Source: Andrena cerasifolii
Taxonomy: Eukaryota; Arthropoda; Insecta; Hymenoptera; Andrenidae
DNA length: 64,000 bases
Assembly (NCBI RefSeq): GCF_050908995.1
Contig: NC_135119.1
Coordinates: forward strand, 18,877,001-18,941,000
Direction of reading: 5' to 3'
A program made the position numbers and the translations under genes. Positions 47,864 to 59,590 of this stretch are shown here, in pieces; the first letter of the stretch is position 1, and each line of letters opens with the position of its first letter. The notes under the pieces are model-generated. The model ran no database searches and was not told the DNA's origin. It was given only the letters and a program-made list of their open reading frames with translations.

Positions 47864-48801
47864 CATATGCTCCACTGCTTTCTCCTCCAATTCTGCTAAC
47901 GTCCAGTCTATCTGGAAACTTAAAGGTTGAAGATGAGACTCCATTTCACGTAGCCACTTCCGCAAACACTTCACTTCATGCTCGAAATCTGTAACGGACA
48001 TATTTTTTATTTTACAAAACATTCGAGTTTAGAATCGGCGCTCGAGATGGTAGTATTTTATTATCATTAGAGGCAATTACCTGCTGTTATATCCTGTTGA
48101 TTGGATACAGGCCGCTCGACAGGTGCCATAATTTGTTCTACTAAATCCCATTTTGCATTCAAATGGTCAACACGCCACGCCACTTCATCTTTCAAAGCAG
48201 GGGCACGTGACACTAATTTTCCAGCTTGTTCATTAAATAACTTTCTTCTATACGCCCTACGTCGCAGCTCCTCCATGTGAGCCTGGCGTACACATTTCAC
48301 GATTATTGCTTAGCTAACACGATTATCATCAGTATGAATTATTTCTTATTTCATATTCACGATAATGTAAACAAGCTTCCATCTCATATAAAAAAAGATG
48401 TATTTAACGTATCCAAATTATACATACCGCACGCAGACTTTTGTCTAGCAGATTCTCTTCTTTGGAGTAAACCAATTCCTGAAGAACCCTGAGCCATGAA
48501 TACAGCTCTGAAAATTGACTACTAACTTCTTTTAAACTCCACGATTGTGTAGATACATCAGTCTCATCCCACATTAATTCTCCATTAGCTTCCTATTAAC
48601 GTCGACAGTAAAAGTTACATACAACGTACGCTTCATACTTGATTAAATCGCGCGCACAGTGAGATACGTACCTTACAACTATCTATTAAATTAGTGTCCA
48701 TAATATAATCATAATTAGATCGTATCGCTGCCCAGAAGTCATCTTTGCAGTCTTCACGATTCGCCCACAACCGCTGATTGTGAAATTGCTTTGGATCTTT
48801 C
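47864..48801 (-). CDS. Spectrin-repeat protein, internal part (four exons)
   Basis: Four minus-strand exons join in one frame: 48801-48672, 48592-48428, 48282-48081 and 47988-47864. All use GT-AG borders with matching phases (a split Asp between the last two) and encode about 207 residues. The protein is charged and helical. WDLVEQIM preceded by DEVAWRVDHLNAKW is the classic conserved end of a spectrin repeat helix, and KCLRKWLREMESHLQPL starts another repeat. HMEELRRRAYRRKLFNEQ is strikingly basic. This points to the dystrophin, nesprin (KASH protein such as Klarsicht or MSP-300) or AKAP6 class of cytoskeletal or nuclear-envelope linkers; I cannot choose among them. The last exon ends in phase 0 at a good donor (GTGAGT), so the gene continues left, but I found no further exon there. 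The 5' end is also not fixed. Confidence 0.75.
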
Positions 48802-49002
48802 CTACATTATTCATAAAAGTTTCGCAGTTTAGTTTTTCACACATTAAGGCATTTTGGGCAATGTATTTCACGAGACTAGTACAAAATGTGTTAGATTGTC
48901 TGCTTAACGGAAGATACGATTCGCCGTGCATTTATGACGGCGTACAGATAAGAACTGGTATAGTTTGAATTATGTGGAGTAGGTGCGAAGCATAGAACGA
49001 AC

Positions 49003-49129
49003 CGTTTTTTTGTGAGACTGTTGTATGGCCTTTCTATCGCTATCCCCGCCTGGCCATGCTTTTCCAAGCCTTGGCCGAGCGGCTGGAGCGAAGATAAGGA
49101 GAAGCTCATCTTCATGGCTTTGCAGTGGT
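49003..49129 (-). CDS. Possible upstream exon of the spectrin-repeat gene
   Basis: This GC-rich stretch in AT-rich surroundings has an acceptor (TATTACAG) and a weak donor (GTTCGT). Its 127 bases in the frame containing MKMSFSLSSLQPLGQG end in phase 2, which fits the first base of the exon at 48801. A second open frame (HEDELLLIFAPAARPRLGK) also looks protein-like but does not join in phase. Coding status is uncertain. Confidence 0.25.
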
Positions 49130-49591
49130 CTGTAATACAAAGATCAAATTTAAAAAAGCTACAAAAACTCGCCACATATAAATAACACAAACACTTCTAC
49201 TGTCAACACGATATATCCGTAGACTTAAATTCGTAAGAAACGATTTGCAGAAAACATATATTATATACATACGAACATATACACAGAAGCATCGGACAAA
49301 AGGAATATATTTCAAACACTAATAGTAATTTACAATTGAAAATTATATATCTGATTTATTACACAGACACCACTGTACAAGATTCTGATGCTAGAGAAAA
49401 TTCAATGAACATATTCATTTATTGGTCCTTACATGTATTAGAAAACGAAAGTAGCTGTACTCAGTTATATTTAAATTTACAAAGGAACAACAAAAGAGAT
49501 AAAGAGATAACCTAAAAACCATTGCTCCGAAAGATACTTTGTTCTGCTTTGGCACTAAACAATACGTAGTTTTTTTACACAATTCACCTAC

Positions 49592-49676
49592 CAAGTGGAA
49601 CGTGTTACATCCCATGCGCGGAGAAGTACCAAACAAGTATTTAACAGGGCCAGGTCGCGGTAATTTTTCCAAATTC
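49592..49676 (-). CDS. Candidate 85-base exon, unrecognised
   Basis: An excellent acceptor (TTTTTTTCCACCTAG) and donor (GTAGGT) flank 85 bases open in one frame, encoding NLEKLPRPGPVKYLFGTSPR and eight more residues. It enters needing two bases and leaves in phase 0. It lies upstream of the spectrin-repeat exons on the same strand, but its exit phase does not fit the candidate at 49003-49129. It may belong to an alternative transcript or another gene. I do not recognise the peptide. Confidence 0.3.
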
Positions 49677-51555
49677 CTAGGTGGAAAAAAATGCAATCAG
49701 CTAGATTGCATTAGACGCGACACGACATATGAAGCTTTTCCAGCCTCTGTTATCTCGAACACATTGATCGAACACACGTGCAGAGACACATTTGGAGCGT
49801 GAACGTGTACGAGTTGTATACACACGTATTCCGTGCAGACAAAGTGGCGAAATGTGTAAGGTTTTATCGGGAATACAAGTCTCCTATAGAATCCGGCTTA
49901 AGTTACGAGATAAGCGTAGAGGAGAGTTTTGTGAACTTGTTCGAAGTGATTCGCGTCGCCCCACCGGAATACTCACTCATTCTTATCGTAAGTAGTCATG
50001 AAATAAAGTTAGCATTCTTCGGAACGGCCCCACTTCGAATACATTATTCAGCGCACGAGGGAAAAAACGTGATTGAGGAAACCGGAGAACGTTGTAACGA
50101 GAACTCGAGTTGGAGGGGCTGCACTCCACTGCATACACCTTCGAGGCGCCAGCCTCTTGCCTTGCAAGTAGATATGCAAACAATATATCGATACACCGCG
50201 GATATCGATACACCTGTCCCTCGAGCCACTTGCCCGACCGTGTAGTACTTCGAACATATTTCATCGGATGTACATTATGCATCGACGCACGGGCCTCGAT
50301 GCATCGATGCTCGAGCAATGGTTTTTACATTGTTTCCCGAGGGAAACGTTACTGAAAACTTCATTATCGCATTCACTCACTCATGTTACTCGTCGCAATC
50401 CCGGGCATACGGACGATCCATTCGGACGCACTCTTAATTGCTCGCCTGTAACATTCGCACGATTCTTAATGCAACGAGTCCGCCAATTTTTTCCTAACAA
50501 AATACCGCCTTACACACCACTCCGTGCACACCGATACGCACCGACGTGCACTGTCATACTGCGCATGCGCGCGCGCGACAAGTGTAAGGAGCCACGACTC
50601 ATGGCGGATTCTCAGTAAGATATCTATTCTTGTTATTGGGTGCAGAGCAGAGCGAACCGGCGTGTAATAAACCGAGGTGGAACGGAATTAGAAGAGATAT
50701 TCCTGCTGCCGCAATAAGAGAACAGAAATGGCCGCGACAAATTATTAGATAAAGGGCCTGGCGCGTTGCGGGCGTGCCATACGCGTTACGCTCACTTTTT
50801 TAAATGTATTTCGATCGGGAGGCTGTTGGACTGCTCGAGATGACACGCTCAAACTACTCGGATAGAACGGGACCGGTATTTGAAAAATGAAGAAAAATTT
50901 AAGAACGTAATGTTAACAGGCGTCACTTTACGGTCCTATAAAATAGAACAAGAGAGTGGTGGCAAAATGTGCCTTATGAAAGTGACGCATTTTGGTTTAC
51001 CCATGACTTCTTTAAGGGATTTTATTCCTTTCGTAATACGTATGATATATCAATTTTTGCAAAAACTTTGTAAATTGTATGCAATAAATAGAAATGTTAC
51101 AGCAACTTTATGACGACTTGTTTGTCGATTAACGAGTATTGATAACGCCCATAAAACCACAAATTTCCGCGTTCTTAAGTTTCCACATATCTCTCTTTCT
51201 CCTCTGACATTTAATAGTTATGCAATTTTTAAGGACGCATCTATGAATCAGTATCAGAATGTGTCATTACCATATACGACTGTAACTTCTTTAATGTCCT
51301 TGGACAGTTGATTTACATTACCATTTGAAAACCGTTAAGTAAAGGAACTATCAAGTTTAAGTAGTGAATTAAATGCACTTTTTTTTACCATGACCTCATT
51401 AAAAACTCATTTTTTAAATTTCATATCAATTTCATTTACACTTCTATTCACTTTAATTGATACCGATTAAGAATTTTCATTCATTTATAATCTAAATTCA
51501 AGTATTTTTAAAATATTCGGAATTGCTAACTGAAAACAACCATCGAATCATTTAA
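49677..51555. other. CpG-rich candidate promoter region without a confirmed gene
   Basis: Several overlapping frames (longest 155 codons, 49778-50245 plus) have no domain. The 77-codon plus frame at 50880-51113 (MKNEEKFKNVMLTGVTLRSY start) is unrecognised. See also the NRF1-type palindrome at 50560. Confidence 0.35.
50560..50570. promoter_or_regulatory. NRF1/Erect-wing type palindrome in a CpG-rich region
   Basis: TGCGCATGCGC is the palindromic core recognised by NRF1 (Erect wing in flies), which usually sits in promoters of housekeeping genes. It lies in a CpG-rich stretch (about 50200-50900) between the minus-strand spectrin-repeat exons and the tubulin gene. About 30 bases further right is an ATG followed by a donor-like GTAAGA (50601-50619). 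A promoter here, possibly bidirectional, is inferred. Confidence 0.45.
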
Positions 51556-51668
51556 TCCTTTGAACGGTAAGGTGCATGCTTCGTGGGAATATATTTTTTA
51601 CAATTTCTATCTACTGAATATTTATAAACGGTTCACCGCGCATGCCCCCATCAACCGACACAAAAGGA
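51556..51668. mobile_element. Very small TTAA-flanked MITE, tentative
   Basis: TTAA (51552-51555), TCCTTTGAACGGT ... ACACAAAAGGA, TTAA (51669-51672). Only about six terminal bases pair strictly. It lies just beyond the tubulin poly(A) site. Confidence 0.4.
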
Positions 51669-51766
51669 TTAAATATTCCGCGCAAAAGTAAGATAGTCAT
51701 TTAAGAAAACGTGCAAAGGATAGGTGGTAAGGTACCATAAAAGAGTAACATTTGCAAATCCGCTCA

Positions 51767-51772
51767 TTTATT
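51767..51772 (-). terminator. Poly(A) signal of the alpha-tubulin gene
   Basis: AATAAA reads on the minus strand about 40 bases after the tubulin TAG stop. The 3' UTR would be short, and cleavage is expected some 15-30 bases further left. Confidence 0.65.
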
Positions 51773-51812
51773 TCATGATGTCCGTCATGGAAAAATCGCG
51801 ATGAGGGTCAGT

Positions 51813-53731
51813 CTAGTATTCTTCGGCTCCCTCTCCTTCGCCTTCCGCGGAATCCATTCCAACCTCCTCGTAGTCCTTCTCCAGGGCAGCAAGATCCTCG
51901 CGTGCCTCGGAGAACTCACCTTCCTCCATACCCTCGCCGACATACCAGTGCACGAATGCTCTCTTCGCGTACATCAGGTCGAACTTGTGATCGAGGCGAG
52001 CCCAAGCCTCTGCGATGGCGGTAGTATTTGATAACATGCAGACAGCTCGCTGCACTTTGGCAAGGTCGCCGCCTGGCACCACAGTGGGCGGTTGGTAGTT
52101 AATGCCAACCTTGAATCCAGTAGGACACCAGTCGACGAACTGGATGGTGCGCTTTGTCTTTATAGTGGCGATAGCCGCGTTAACGTCCTTGGGGACAACG
52201 TCTCCTCTGTACAGCATGCAACAAGCCATGTACTTCCCGTGACGCGGATCGCATTTTACCATTTGATTGGCTGGCTCGAAGCAGGCATTCGTGATCTCCG
52301 CGACAGAGAGCTGCTCGTGGTAGGCCTTCTCCGCGGAGATAACCGGCGCGTAGGTCACCAAGGGGAAATGAATTCTCGGGTAAGGTACCAAGTTAGTCTG
52401 GAATTCCGTCAAGTCAACGTTAAGGGCGCCGTCGAAGCGAAGCGAAGCGGTGATCGACGAAACGATTTGACCGATCAGCCGGTTCAGATTCGTGTACGTC
52501 GGCCTCTCGATGTCCAAGTTACGGCGACAGATATCGTAGATAGCCTCGTTGTCGACCATGAACGCGCAATCGGAATGTTCTAGAGTGGTATGGGTGGTGA
52601 GAATAGAGTTGTAGGGTTCGACCACAGCGGTGGAGACTTGAGGCGCAGGGTAAATGGCGAATTCCAGCTTAGACTTCTTTCCATAATCCACGGAGAGGCG
52701 TTCCATCAACAACGACGTGAAGCCAGAACCAGTGCCACCTCCGAAGGAGTGGAAGATGAGGAAACCCTGGAGTCCTGTGCATTGATCGGCAAGCTTGCGA
52801 ATGCGGTCCAGAACAAGATCGACAATCTCTTTGCCGATCGTGTAATGACCTCGAGCATAGTTGTTCGCAGCATCTTCTTTGCCTGTGATCAACTGTTCTG
52901 GGTGGAACAACTGACGATACGTGCCAGTGCGAACCTCGTCTGAAGGTAAGAACATTTGGAAAATGAGGAATTTCATAAAACAGCAGTACCGACGTAAAAT
53001 ATTAAACCAAATCAGATACGAATTACATACCGACTACTGTAGGCTCTAAGTCAATGAAAACAGCTCTGGGAACGTGTTTTCCGGCACCCGTTTCACTGAA
53101 GAAAGTATTGAAACTGTCGTCGCCTCCCCCAATTGTTTTGTCTGATGGCATCTGACCATCAGGCTGGATGCCATGTTCCAGGCAATACAACTCCCAACAG
53201 GCATTACCGATCTGGACTCCAGCCTGACCAACGTGGATTGAGATACATTCACGCTGGAAAAAAGGACATCGATTTTACCACCTGCAGATTTTATCGAAAA
53301 TTTTACCTATGTATCACGTAAAACAATAAATCATAGCTATTTAGGCAGAAAACAGACCAGTTACTGCATATATTTAACAGAAAACGCAGCGAAAATCAGA
53401 TTATTTGAAGTATCGATCGCGTCAGCAAAAACGACGCGCACTTTCCCCCGCCCCACGCCAAACCACGAAATATCACGTTTCCACATTCGGGGATATCAAC
53501 CTATTTTCCACAGCTAATACCTTTTCGAAAGAAACAGATAATGATATCTGGCCCGAAATATACACGATTCAGCTACGTTTTAACGAAATCGAGATGTCAA
53601 ATGCGTGGTGATTGCGAAAAGGGCGGAGCCGGCCGGTGCAGCCGTCGCCTTCTCGAGCCGACGCGCTAAGTTTTATCGACTTTTCGGGTTCGTCCCGAAG
53701 GCGATATTCTCAAGATTTATTCCCTTACCAT
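51813..53731 (-). CDS. Alpha-tubulin, complete, three coding exons
   Basis: This gene encodes alpha-tubulin, the GTP-binding subunit that pairs with beta-tubulin to build microtubules. Coding exons, in order, are 53731-53729 (the ATG alone, followed by GTAAGG), 53253-53031 and 52939-51813. Splice phases agree, with a split Asp codon between exons 2 and 3, and the product is 450 residues, the standard length. It starts MREC, the motif used in tubulin mRNA autoregulation. Lys40, the acetylation site, is present in PSDKTIGGGDD. The tubulin signature GGGTGSGF lies near residues 142-149. The acidic tail ends in EEY, so the terminal tyrosine for the detyrosination cycle is kept. A TATA box lies upstream and a poly(A) signal downstream. 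The family call is certain. Which insect paralog it is (ubiquitous alpha1-like or other) I cannot tell, so no symbol is given. Confidence 0.98.
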
Positions 53732-53876
53732 TTTGAAGTCTGAAGAAGTGTTTCACGTTCTCGTGGGAAATCGGCAGTTGATAGTTGGAGCAAGTAATGG
53801 AGCTACTGCTATCAAACACGCACAACGCTCGATCGAACACCAAACGATTAATGCGCGAGGGACGCCAGGCGACATG

Positions 53877-53884
53877 CTTTTATA
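53877..53884 (-). promoter_or_regulatory. TATA box of the alpha-tubulin gene
   Basis: TATAAAAG reads on the minus strand, about 150 bases upstream of the tubulin ATG. This implies a start site near 53850 and a 5' UTR of roughly 120 bases ending at the ATG-only coding exon. The start site is inferred. Confidence 0.7.
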
Positions 53885-53899
53885 CCCCTGACTATCGAC

Positions 53900-55730
53900 T
53901 CTTTCAGCGCACGCTCATTGGCCGCTAGTGAGCTCATCCCAGTCCCGGATTGGTCGACGATCAGCCGCAGCACGCCACAACGCCTTCACGCATGTTAGCT
54001 ACTCGCAAAATATAGTACCTTGTTTCTGTCATGCGACATTTATTTTATTGATTTTACAAATTTCGCCCGTGTGCAGCATGGAAATTGGCATGTAACGACC
54101 TGTTCGTTGACTCGGTAACGATTGTTTCGATATGAAACGCTTCTGCTGAAACAGCGCGATGCAGTCGTAATTTATTCAGGGTGTGAATCGAACGTACGTG
54201 TGCGACACAGCAGGACGTACGCTAACGTTTGTCCAAACTGCAACCTTTTACATACATTGTAGCAGATATTCCAGGGCATTTTGGAAGTCATGTTAAATAG
54301 ATTACGCTAGGAATCGTGTGATAATGCCGAGGGATGCGTGTTCTATCTACAGATATACATAAGTATACAAAATAATATGAGTACGACCCAATTAACAAAT
54401 TAATTATCGAGACTGGGTGGGTCGCAGAAACGTGATCCGTAATTAGTAAGATTCTAGCAGCGATCACTATACTCGTATAGAAATATAATTTTCAAAGGAG
54501 ATCTTCTAGGTAACTATATTTTAATTTGGTTAGGGATCCCTAAATGGAGATTATTGAAATGTATGTTGGAAACATTTTTGTTTGTGGATGCATCATTCCC
54601 GTATAGTGAGTCGTGGAATTCTTGTCATCAGAGTTTCACGTTGCAGATGAGAGAAAGTTGCGTGGTATGAAGTAGTACATACTTGAATCTTTCTCATGAT
54701 GTAGGCCTTGCAGAATTATCATCCTTTTCATGAACAGTATTCTCTTAATATTTTCTTTTAACAAAGAAACTTCTGTTTTGGGCATAATTATGTTTCCCAA
54801 TTTCTTTTAACAAAGGAAGTGCGTTCGCAGAGAACTCTGTAAACTCTTTGAGCAGGCACAGAATTTTGTTCTTCACGGCACAGCAATGCAAAAGAACAGG
54901 ACTTATTCTTAGTTGCAAAACTACTCGCGATTGCTTATGGGCGTTGAACTTGCCCATTGGCTAAGAATAGACGTTGCACAGCTGCGTGCCTATTTGCAAA
55001 GTACATCTATATAATAATCGCGAAAACCTATCCACCACTAAACAGTACTTCCAATGTCTTCTTATTAAAAACGTCCTACTAATTCCGTACGAAATTATTC
55101 GTTTATTCTGTGAAATGTCATAAAATCAATGGACAAATCAATTCTCAAATTTAACACAAACATTTTCGCCCAGATAAAGTTTTAACCTTTTCTCATAAAT
55201 GTTATTAAAAAAAAAACGTAGGATGTAAATAAAATCTTTCACGATGTCCTCCCATCTTTTGTTTAATTTGTTGTGCGTGAAAATTAGTCGATTCCTTCGG
55301 GATTTATAACAGGAAGCAGGAAAAGTCTTACAAAACGACCCAATAAATCTTTCGATCGACAGATATACGTACCTTTTTCGCTTCCTTGGCTTATTCAAAG
55401 GCTTTTCGTGATGGTGAGGTGCCAAGGAAGGATGAGAGTTGCCATAAGAGAACGCATGCGCCACTCGGCCGCTCACTTTTTCTAAAATTGGTCACAGACG
55501 GTCGGATCTCGAGTAAGGAAAGCGGTAAACCGTGGTGATCATTCCTCAGGAAGATCTGCAGGGTGGGGTACAGACCGTTACAGTTGAAAATAACTCATCT
55601 GTGCAGCGGTTTGCTCGCATATAATTGCGTGCACCTCAGAGAGAGAGAGAGAGCTACAGGATTCTTTTGTGCAGTGTTATTCTTTCGAATAGAAGGACTA
55701 ACATTTAATAGCCACGTTTTAAGCAGGACT
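53900..55730. other. No gene recognised upstream of alpha-tubulin
   Basis: AT-rich, with short frames only (for example minus 55138-55476). A GA microsatellite lies near 55640. Confidence 0.4.
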
Positions 55731-55738
55731 TCCACAAT

Positions 55739-55957
55739 CAGGGCCGGCGCGAGGATGGTTGGCGCCCTTATGCAAGAAAATTTTTAGCGCCCCCAAATTT
55801 TTGTACCGGTTTTCTATTTAATGTTTTTCCTTTACGGAGTACAATATAAAAAAGAATTACATTTACATTTTGTTTATGTGGGAGTTGGATTCTTTTATTA
55901 CTAACCGTGCGATATATGTAAGTTTTTTAACTTGCATAATGGGTTCCGCCGGCCCTG
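55739..55957. mobile_element. Short hAT-type MITE with perfect 8-bp duplication
   Basis: Ends CAGGGCCGGCGCGAGGATGG and GGTTCCGCCGGCCCTG; flanks TCCACAAT at 55731-55738 and 55958-55965 are identical, which implies a fairly recent insertion. Confidence 0.92.
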
Positions 55958-56119
55958 TCCACAATCCTCAAACCTACCGCATATGTTCTTACAAATTCAC
56001 TACAACTTCTTGGGCAGACAAATAAGTTTTGTACACCTTGACCTGCTTAAACAATTGTTCCAGGCTGACAAATGTTGATGAAAGTTTTACATAGACACAA
56101 TTGCACACAGTTGAATATT

Positions 56120-56345
56120 CTACAACTAGCTTTACTACTCGGTTTCACCCGAAATTTAAATACTGATTTTATAAAAAAAATTCATTTATTTATTTTTTTT
56201 TGTGAAAATAGTCACATTCATCTGGATTAGCTAGGCATAATGATCTGGAGCACATTTCGTGACCCCAGAGTTTACCGTCCAATTTTTTTTAGGCGACAGA
56301 CAAACACACAAACTAGGTTCTACTTTATATATTAAGATTTCTGCA
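56120..56345. repeat. Second Helitron-like dispersed repeat copy, inverted
   Basis: The inverse complement matches 34404-34600 over about 200 bases: ATTATGCCTAGCTAATCC, GACTATTTTCACAAAAAAAA and ACCGAGTAGTAAAGCTAGTT are readable on the minus strand. Confidence 0.65.
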
Positions 56346-57780
56346 GAGATGCCGGTGTCAAGCGTGACTATGAAAGTTGATCCTCGATATTAATACAGGC
56401 AATACCCGTACAACCGTAAATACTAGCGATGATGTAACACGGCGACCACGCGCCTCATTGTCCTTGCATTTGTAACGATCTCCTTTACCGAATATAGTTA
56501 GCTGAAGTCGCGAGTCTCCTTGTATCGAAGTTAACATATTCGCGTAGGTCGAAAACGACTGCAAACTTAATTCCCGGCAACCTAATTCTCCAAGACCTTA
56601 ATTTACCGTAGTGCTATCAGACATGAATATGGAGAAGAAATTAATCCAGACCCTGTAACGTTTAATGATCCGTAATGCTCAGTTTTATATAACCATGCAT
56701 CACCTACTGGAACAAATCATGCTTGTTCCGATTGCGCGTGGGTTGCTTGTTGTTTTCCATATTTTATTATCTCTGCGTCATCCGAATCTAAGCCTCCTAA
56801 CGTGCACCGAGAAAGAGTAGCCACAACAAAAGCGTATATTATTTGATCAGGGAGAATGCTCGGGTAAAGGGACAATTTTTTTTTTATAGAAGAAACGCGT
56901 CCGTCACTTGTACATGTATGTATACTTGCTTAGTAATGTAATAGAGTGCCTATAACGTGTATTTCTGAGAACAAATAAATCACATATAATTTACAAAAAG
57001 GAACTTGACGCGGCGCTTAATATTGCTCTTATCATCCGTTCAATAGATAAGATATTATTATTATACGTGTATCTCAGGTGTATGATTTTTTAAAAGACTA
57101 ACTTTATGCGTGCACTCGCACGCACACAGACACACACACGCAACACGCTCACGCATCCACCTCCGGTGTACATACGCATACTTACAAACAAATCGAAATC
57201 CTTTTCGCAAGCTCCTTAGAAAATTATTTTCTTTTCGGTTGATACAATGCGCATTCGCATTACGGTGCAATTTCAAAAGAAAATAAAGCGAAAGTAGAGG
57301 TACAACGCTTTCGAGAACAAGTTTCCGTGTATCGTTATAAGAAACGTACACGAGGCAGTGCGTTACGTACAAGGGATATCAAGAATTTCAAAATTTCGAA
57401 ACCAGGCGTTACGCTCGAATTGCATTCATTTTCCAACGATACCTTTGCTTGTAAGTATGGGTTTTCTTATGCGATATAAGGTTGCACGCAAGCGCGTGAT
57501 TTTACGAATACAATATACAAAGAACAACGTTTCCTTTCTTTGTTGAAGACACGAACTTGGAAGGGCACACTCTCGAAATCAGGCGTGGCTTGATTTACTC
57601 TTCCAAATTAATTCACTATCGCGATATGATCTAGGAAATATATCTCCTTGCTATGTAGCCGCTTGTTAAAAAATCTCCAATACTTAAATCGTATTTTCAA
57701 CAAGTGGACAAGCTATGATGAAATCATTGCGACTTTTTACTGTTTACTTATAATATATCAATGCTTCCTTTTTTATTTTA
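56346..57780. other. No gene recognised
   Basis: AT-rich with a CA-rich run near 57115-57145. No domain-bearing frame. Confidence 0.4.
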
Positions 57781-57784
57781 TTAA

Positions 57785-58119
57785 CCCTCGGAAGACGAAT
57801 GGTGGATACGGTCGCGTAAGGCGAATGCTGGGTCAGTTTGACCCGTAGCAACGTTTCTATGGTAAACGGGTTTCGCGAAAAAATTGAATATAAATCGAAT
57901 TAATCCCACGTACCTAAATAGGTAATAAAAAAAATACATAAAAAAATATTCACTTAAATTGATACATAAAATAGGTGTACCTCCTGTATAATTTCCACAA
58001 ATAATGTTACTGCAATTTAGGCATCTCACACTATATTTGCCATTGCCATAAAAAATGCAACATCGTGATCGACTTTGTCAGAGTTGGATGAAAATGACCC
58101 TGCATTCGTTGTACGAGGG
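57785..58119. mobile_element. TTAA-flanked MITE
   Basis: TTAA (57781-57784), CCCTCGGAAGACGAATG ... CATTCGTTGTACGAGGG, TTAA (58120-58123). GGGTCAGTTTGACCC lies near the left end and GACCCTGCATTCG near the right; the latter also occurs at about 41383. Confidence 0.8.
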
Positions 58120-58123
58120 TTAA

Positions 58124-59590
58124 TCATTACCTTCTAATCGGTTAACTTAGCGACACAATCTGTTAATCCTCCTGATTCGAACAATTGTATTCTACAACGG
58201 GTTCCTGCTTTATATAGAACGGTCCATTCTAATCGATTTACGCAAGTAGGATCGAAACTATAACAGTGTCGATGATAAGGGAAATATTCCGCGTTGAATG
58301 CAATGTTTCCATAGATAGAGGTGTTGCGGATATAGGAATATCATGGTCCATCTTTTCGAATGCGATCCTGTACTCCTTTTTTACAGCTTCTGGACGCCGC
58401 TAATAATTTCCCCGGTATTTGCGTGGATCGATTAAAACGGGGTATCCTGTATATTGTCATTATGTACTATTCTGCCGAGAAATACAGTCGAAGGTACATA
58501 CAAGGTCGGGAACTGTCGTAGAGTCCACTCGATACCGAAACATCTGATCGCTCGTCGATCCTATGACTACGTATAAAACGGCACGACGTCTACATCTAAA
58601 ATTTTATCTATGTACAATAAACGTCCTGGCGAGAGCCTCGAGCACGCACGTTCGCCGGGGATAGTTCGATCGGGACGTAGCTCGCCCGAGGTTCGCCTTA
58701 AAATTTCTATCGCCGACACTTAGGATCGATCAGCTCTATCTCTAAATTTACATCTAGATTACCCAAGTATTTGCACAAGTTGCCGTTCGGAAGGTTTCCA
58801 TCGATAATCGCCTGGGCGTCGTCAGATTTGAAACATTGTTCCTTTCGTCGTTCCAACGTTACAGAAGCACTGATCGTAGAAGAAAGAGCCGGGGTGCGAG
58901 GGTGCGCACGGTCGAGAGGAAAGTGACCTTTTAGAACGTACGATTTGCAGGGCAGTGTTTGAGAGAGCAACGTCGATTGGAATCCCCTCCCCCGTCGACA
59001 TTTCATGCCTTCTTATTCGTATCGATCGCTTCTAGCGATTCCGCGTCGATGCTAAGCCCGCGACGGGTCGCGGGGATTATGTAGCTTCGGCAGCCTCGTT
59101 CTTTCCGCCCTTTCTCCTGGAACAGAGCGCGCTGCTCCGCCGGGGTTGAAACATAGAGTTTTAACAGTACAATGCGTTCTACCTAAACATACAATGGCAC
59201 GATTGGCCCGTTGGTAGGCCGTACTTCGGGGTCGTACATGCTAATCCGAATGGAGAGCTGTCAGCTAAACGCTTCACTGATGGGGAATAAATTATCCCTG
59301 CCGCGGGAAACTCGCGATTAACTTGGGGAAACTCTACCGGCTCCCCTCCAGTTAATCCGCTCGGTTATTGTTCAGCTTGGCTTTAGGCGGTTCGCGTCGT
59401 ATGGGTGTACTAGCGAAAGAATGAGATTCACGGCCTCGACGATCGAGCAGGATCCACGTGTGTTAGGGCCACGATCCCCTCGAACGCTGAACGTTCGTCT
59501 GGATTATTCGTTCTCACTTTGATCGTTACTTTGCAATAGCGAACCGATGTAGAATCCGTAGCCCAGTCGATTGGCGAGGCCGGCCACGGA
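58124..59590. other. 3' flank and probable 3' UTR of the tolloid gene
   Basis: CpG-rich from about 58540. A 99-codon minus frame (58707-59006) has balanced composition but no recognised domain. No clear minus-strand AATAAA was found close to the stop, so the transcript end is not fixed. Confidence 0.4.

Noticed and set aside
49030..49130. tRNA-like string TTGGCCGAGCGGC suggestive of a Ser/Leu tRNA D-arm
   Set aside because: No acceptor stem pairing and no GGTTCGA-type T-loop at the right distance.
49778..50245. 155-codon plus-strand frame
   Set aside because: Five other frames on both strands are open in the same CpG-rich stretch and the peptide has no recognisable features.
58707..59006. 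99-codon minus-strand frame downstream of tolloid
   Set aside because: It lies where the tolloid 3' UTR is expected; no domain and no splice sites linking it to the gene.
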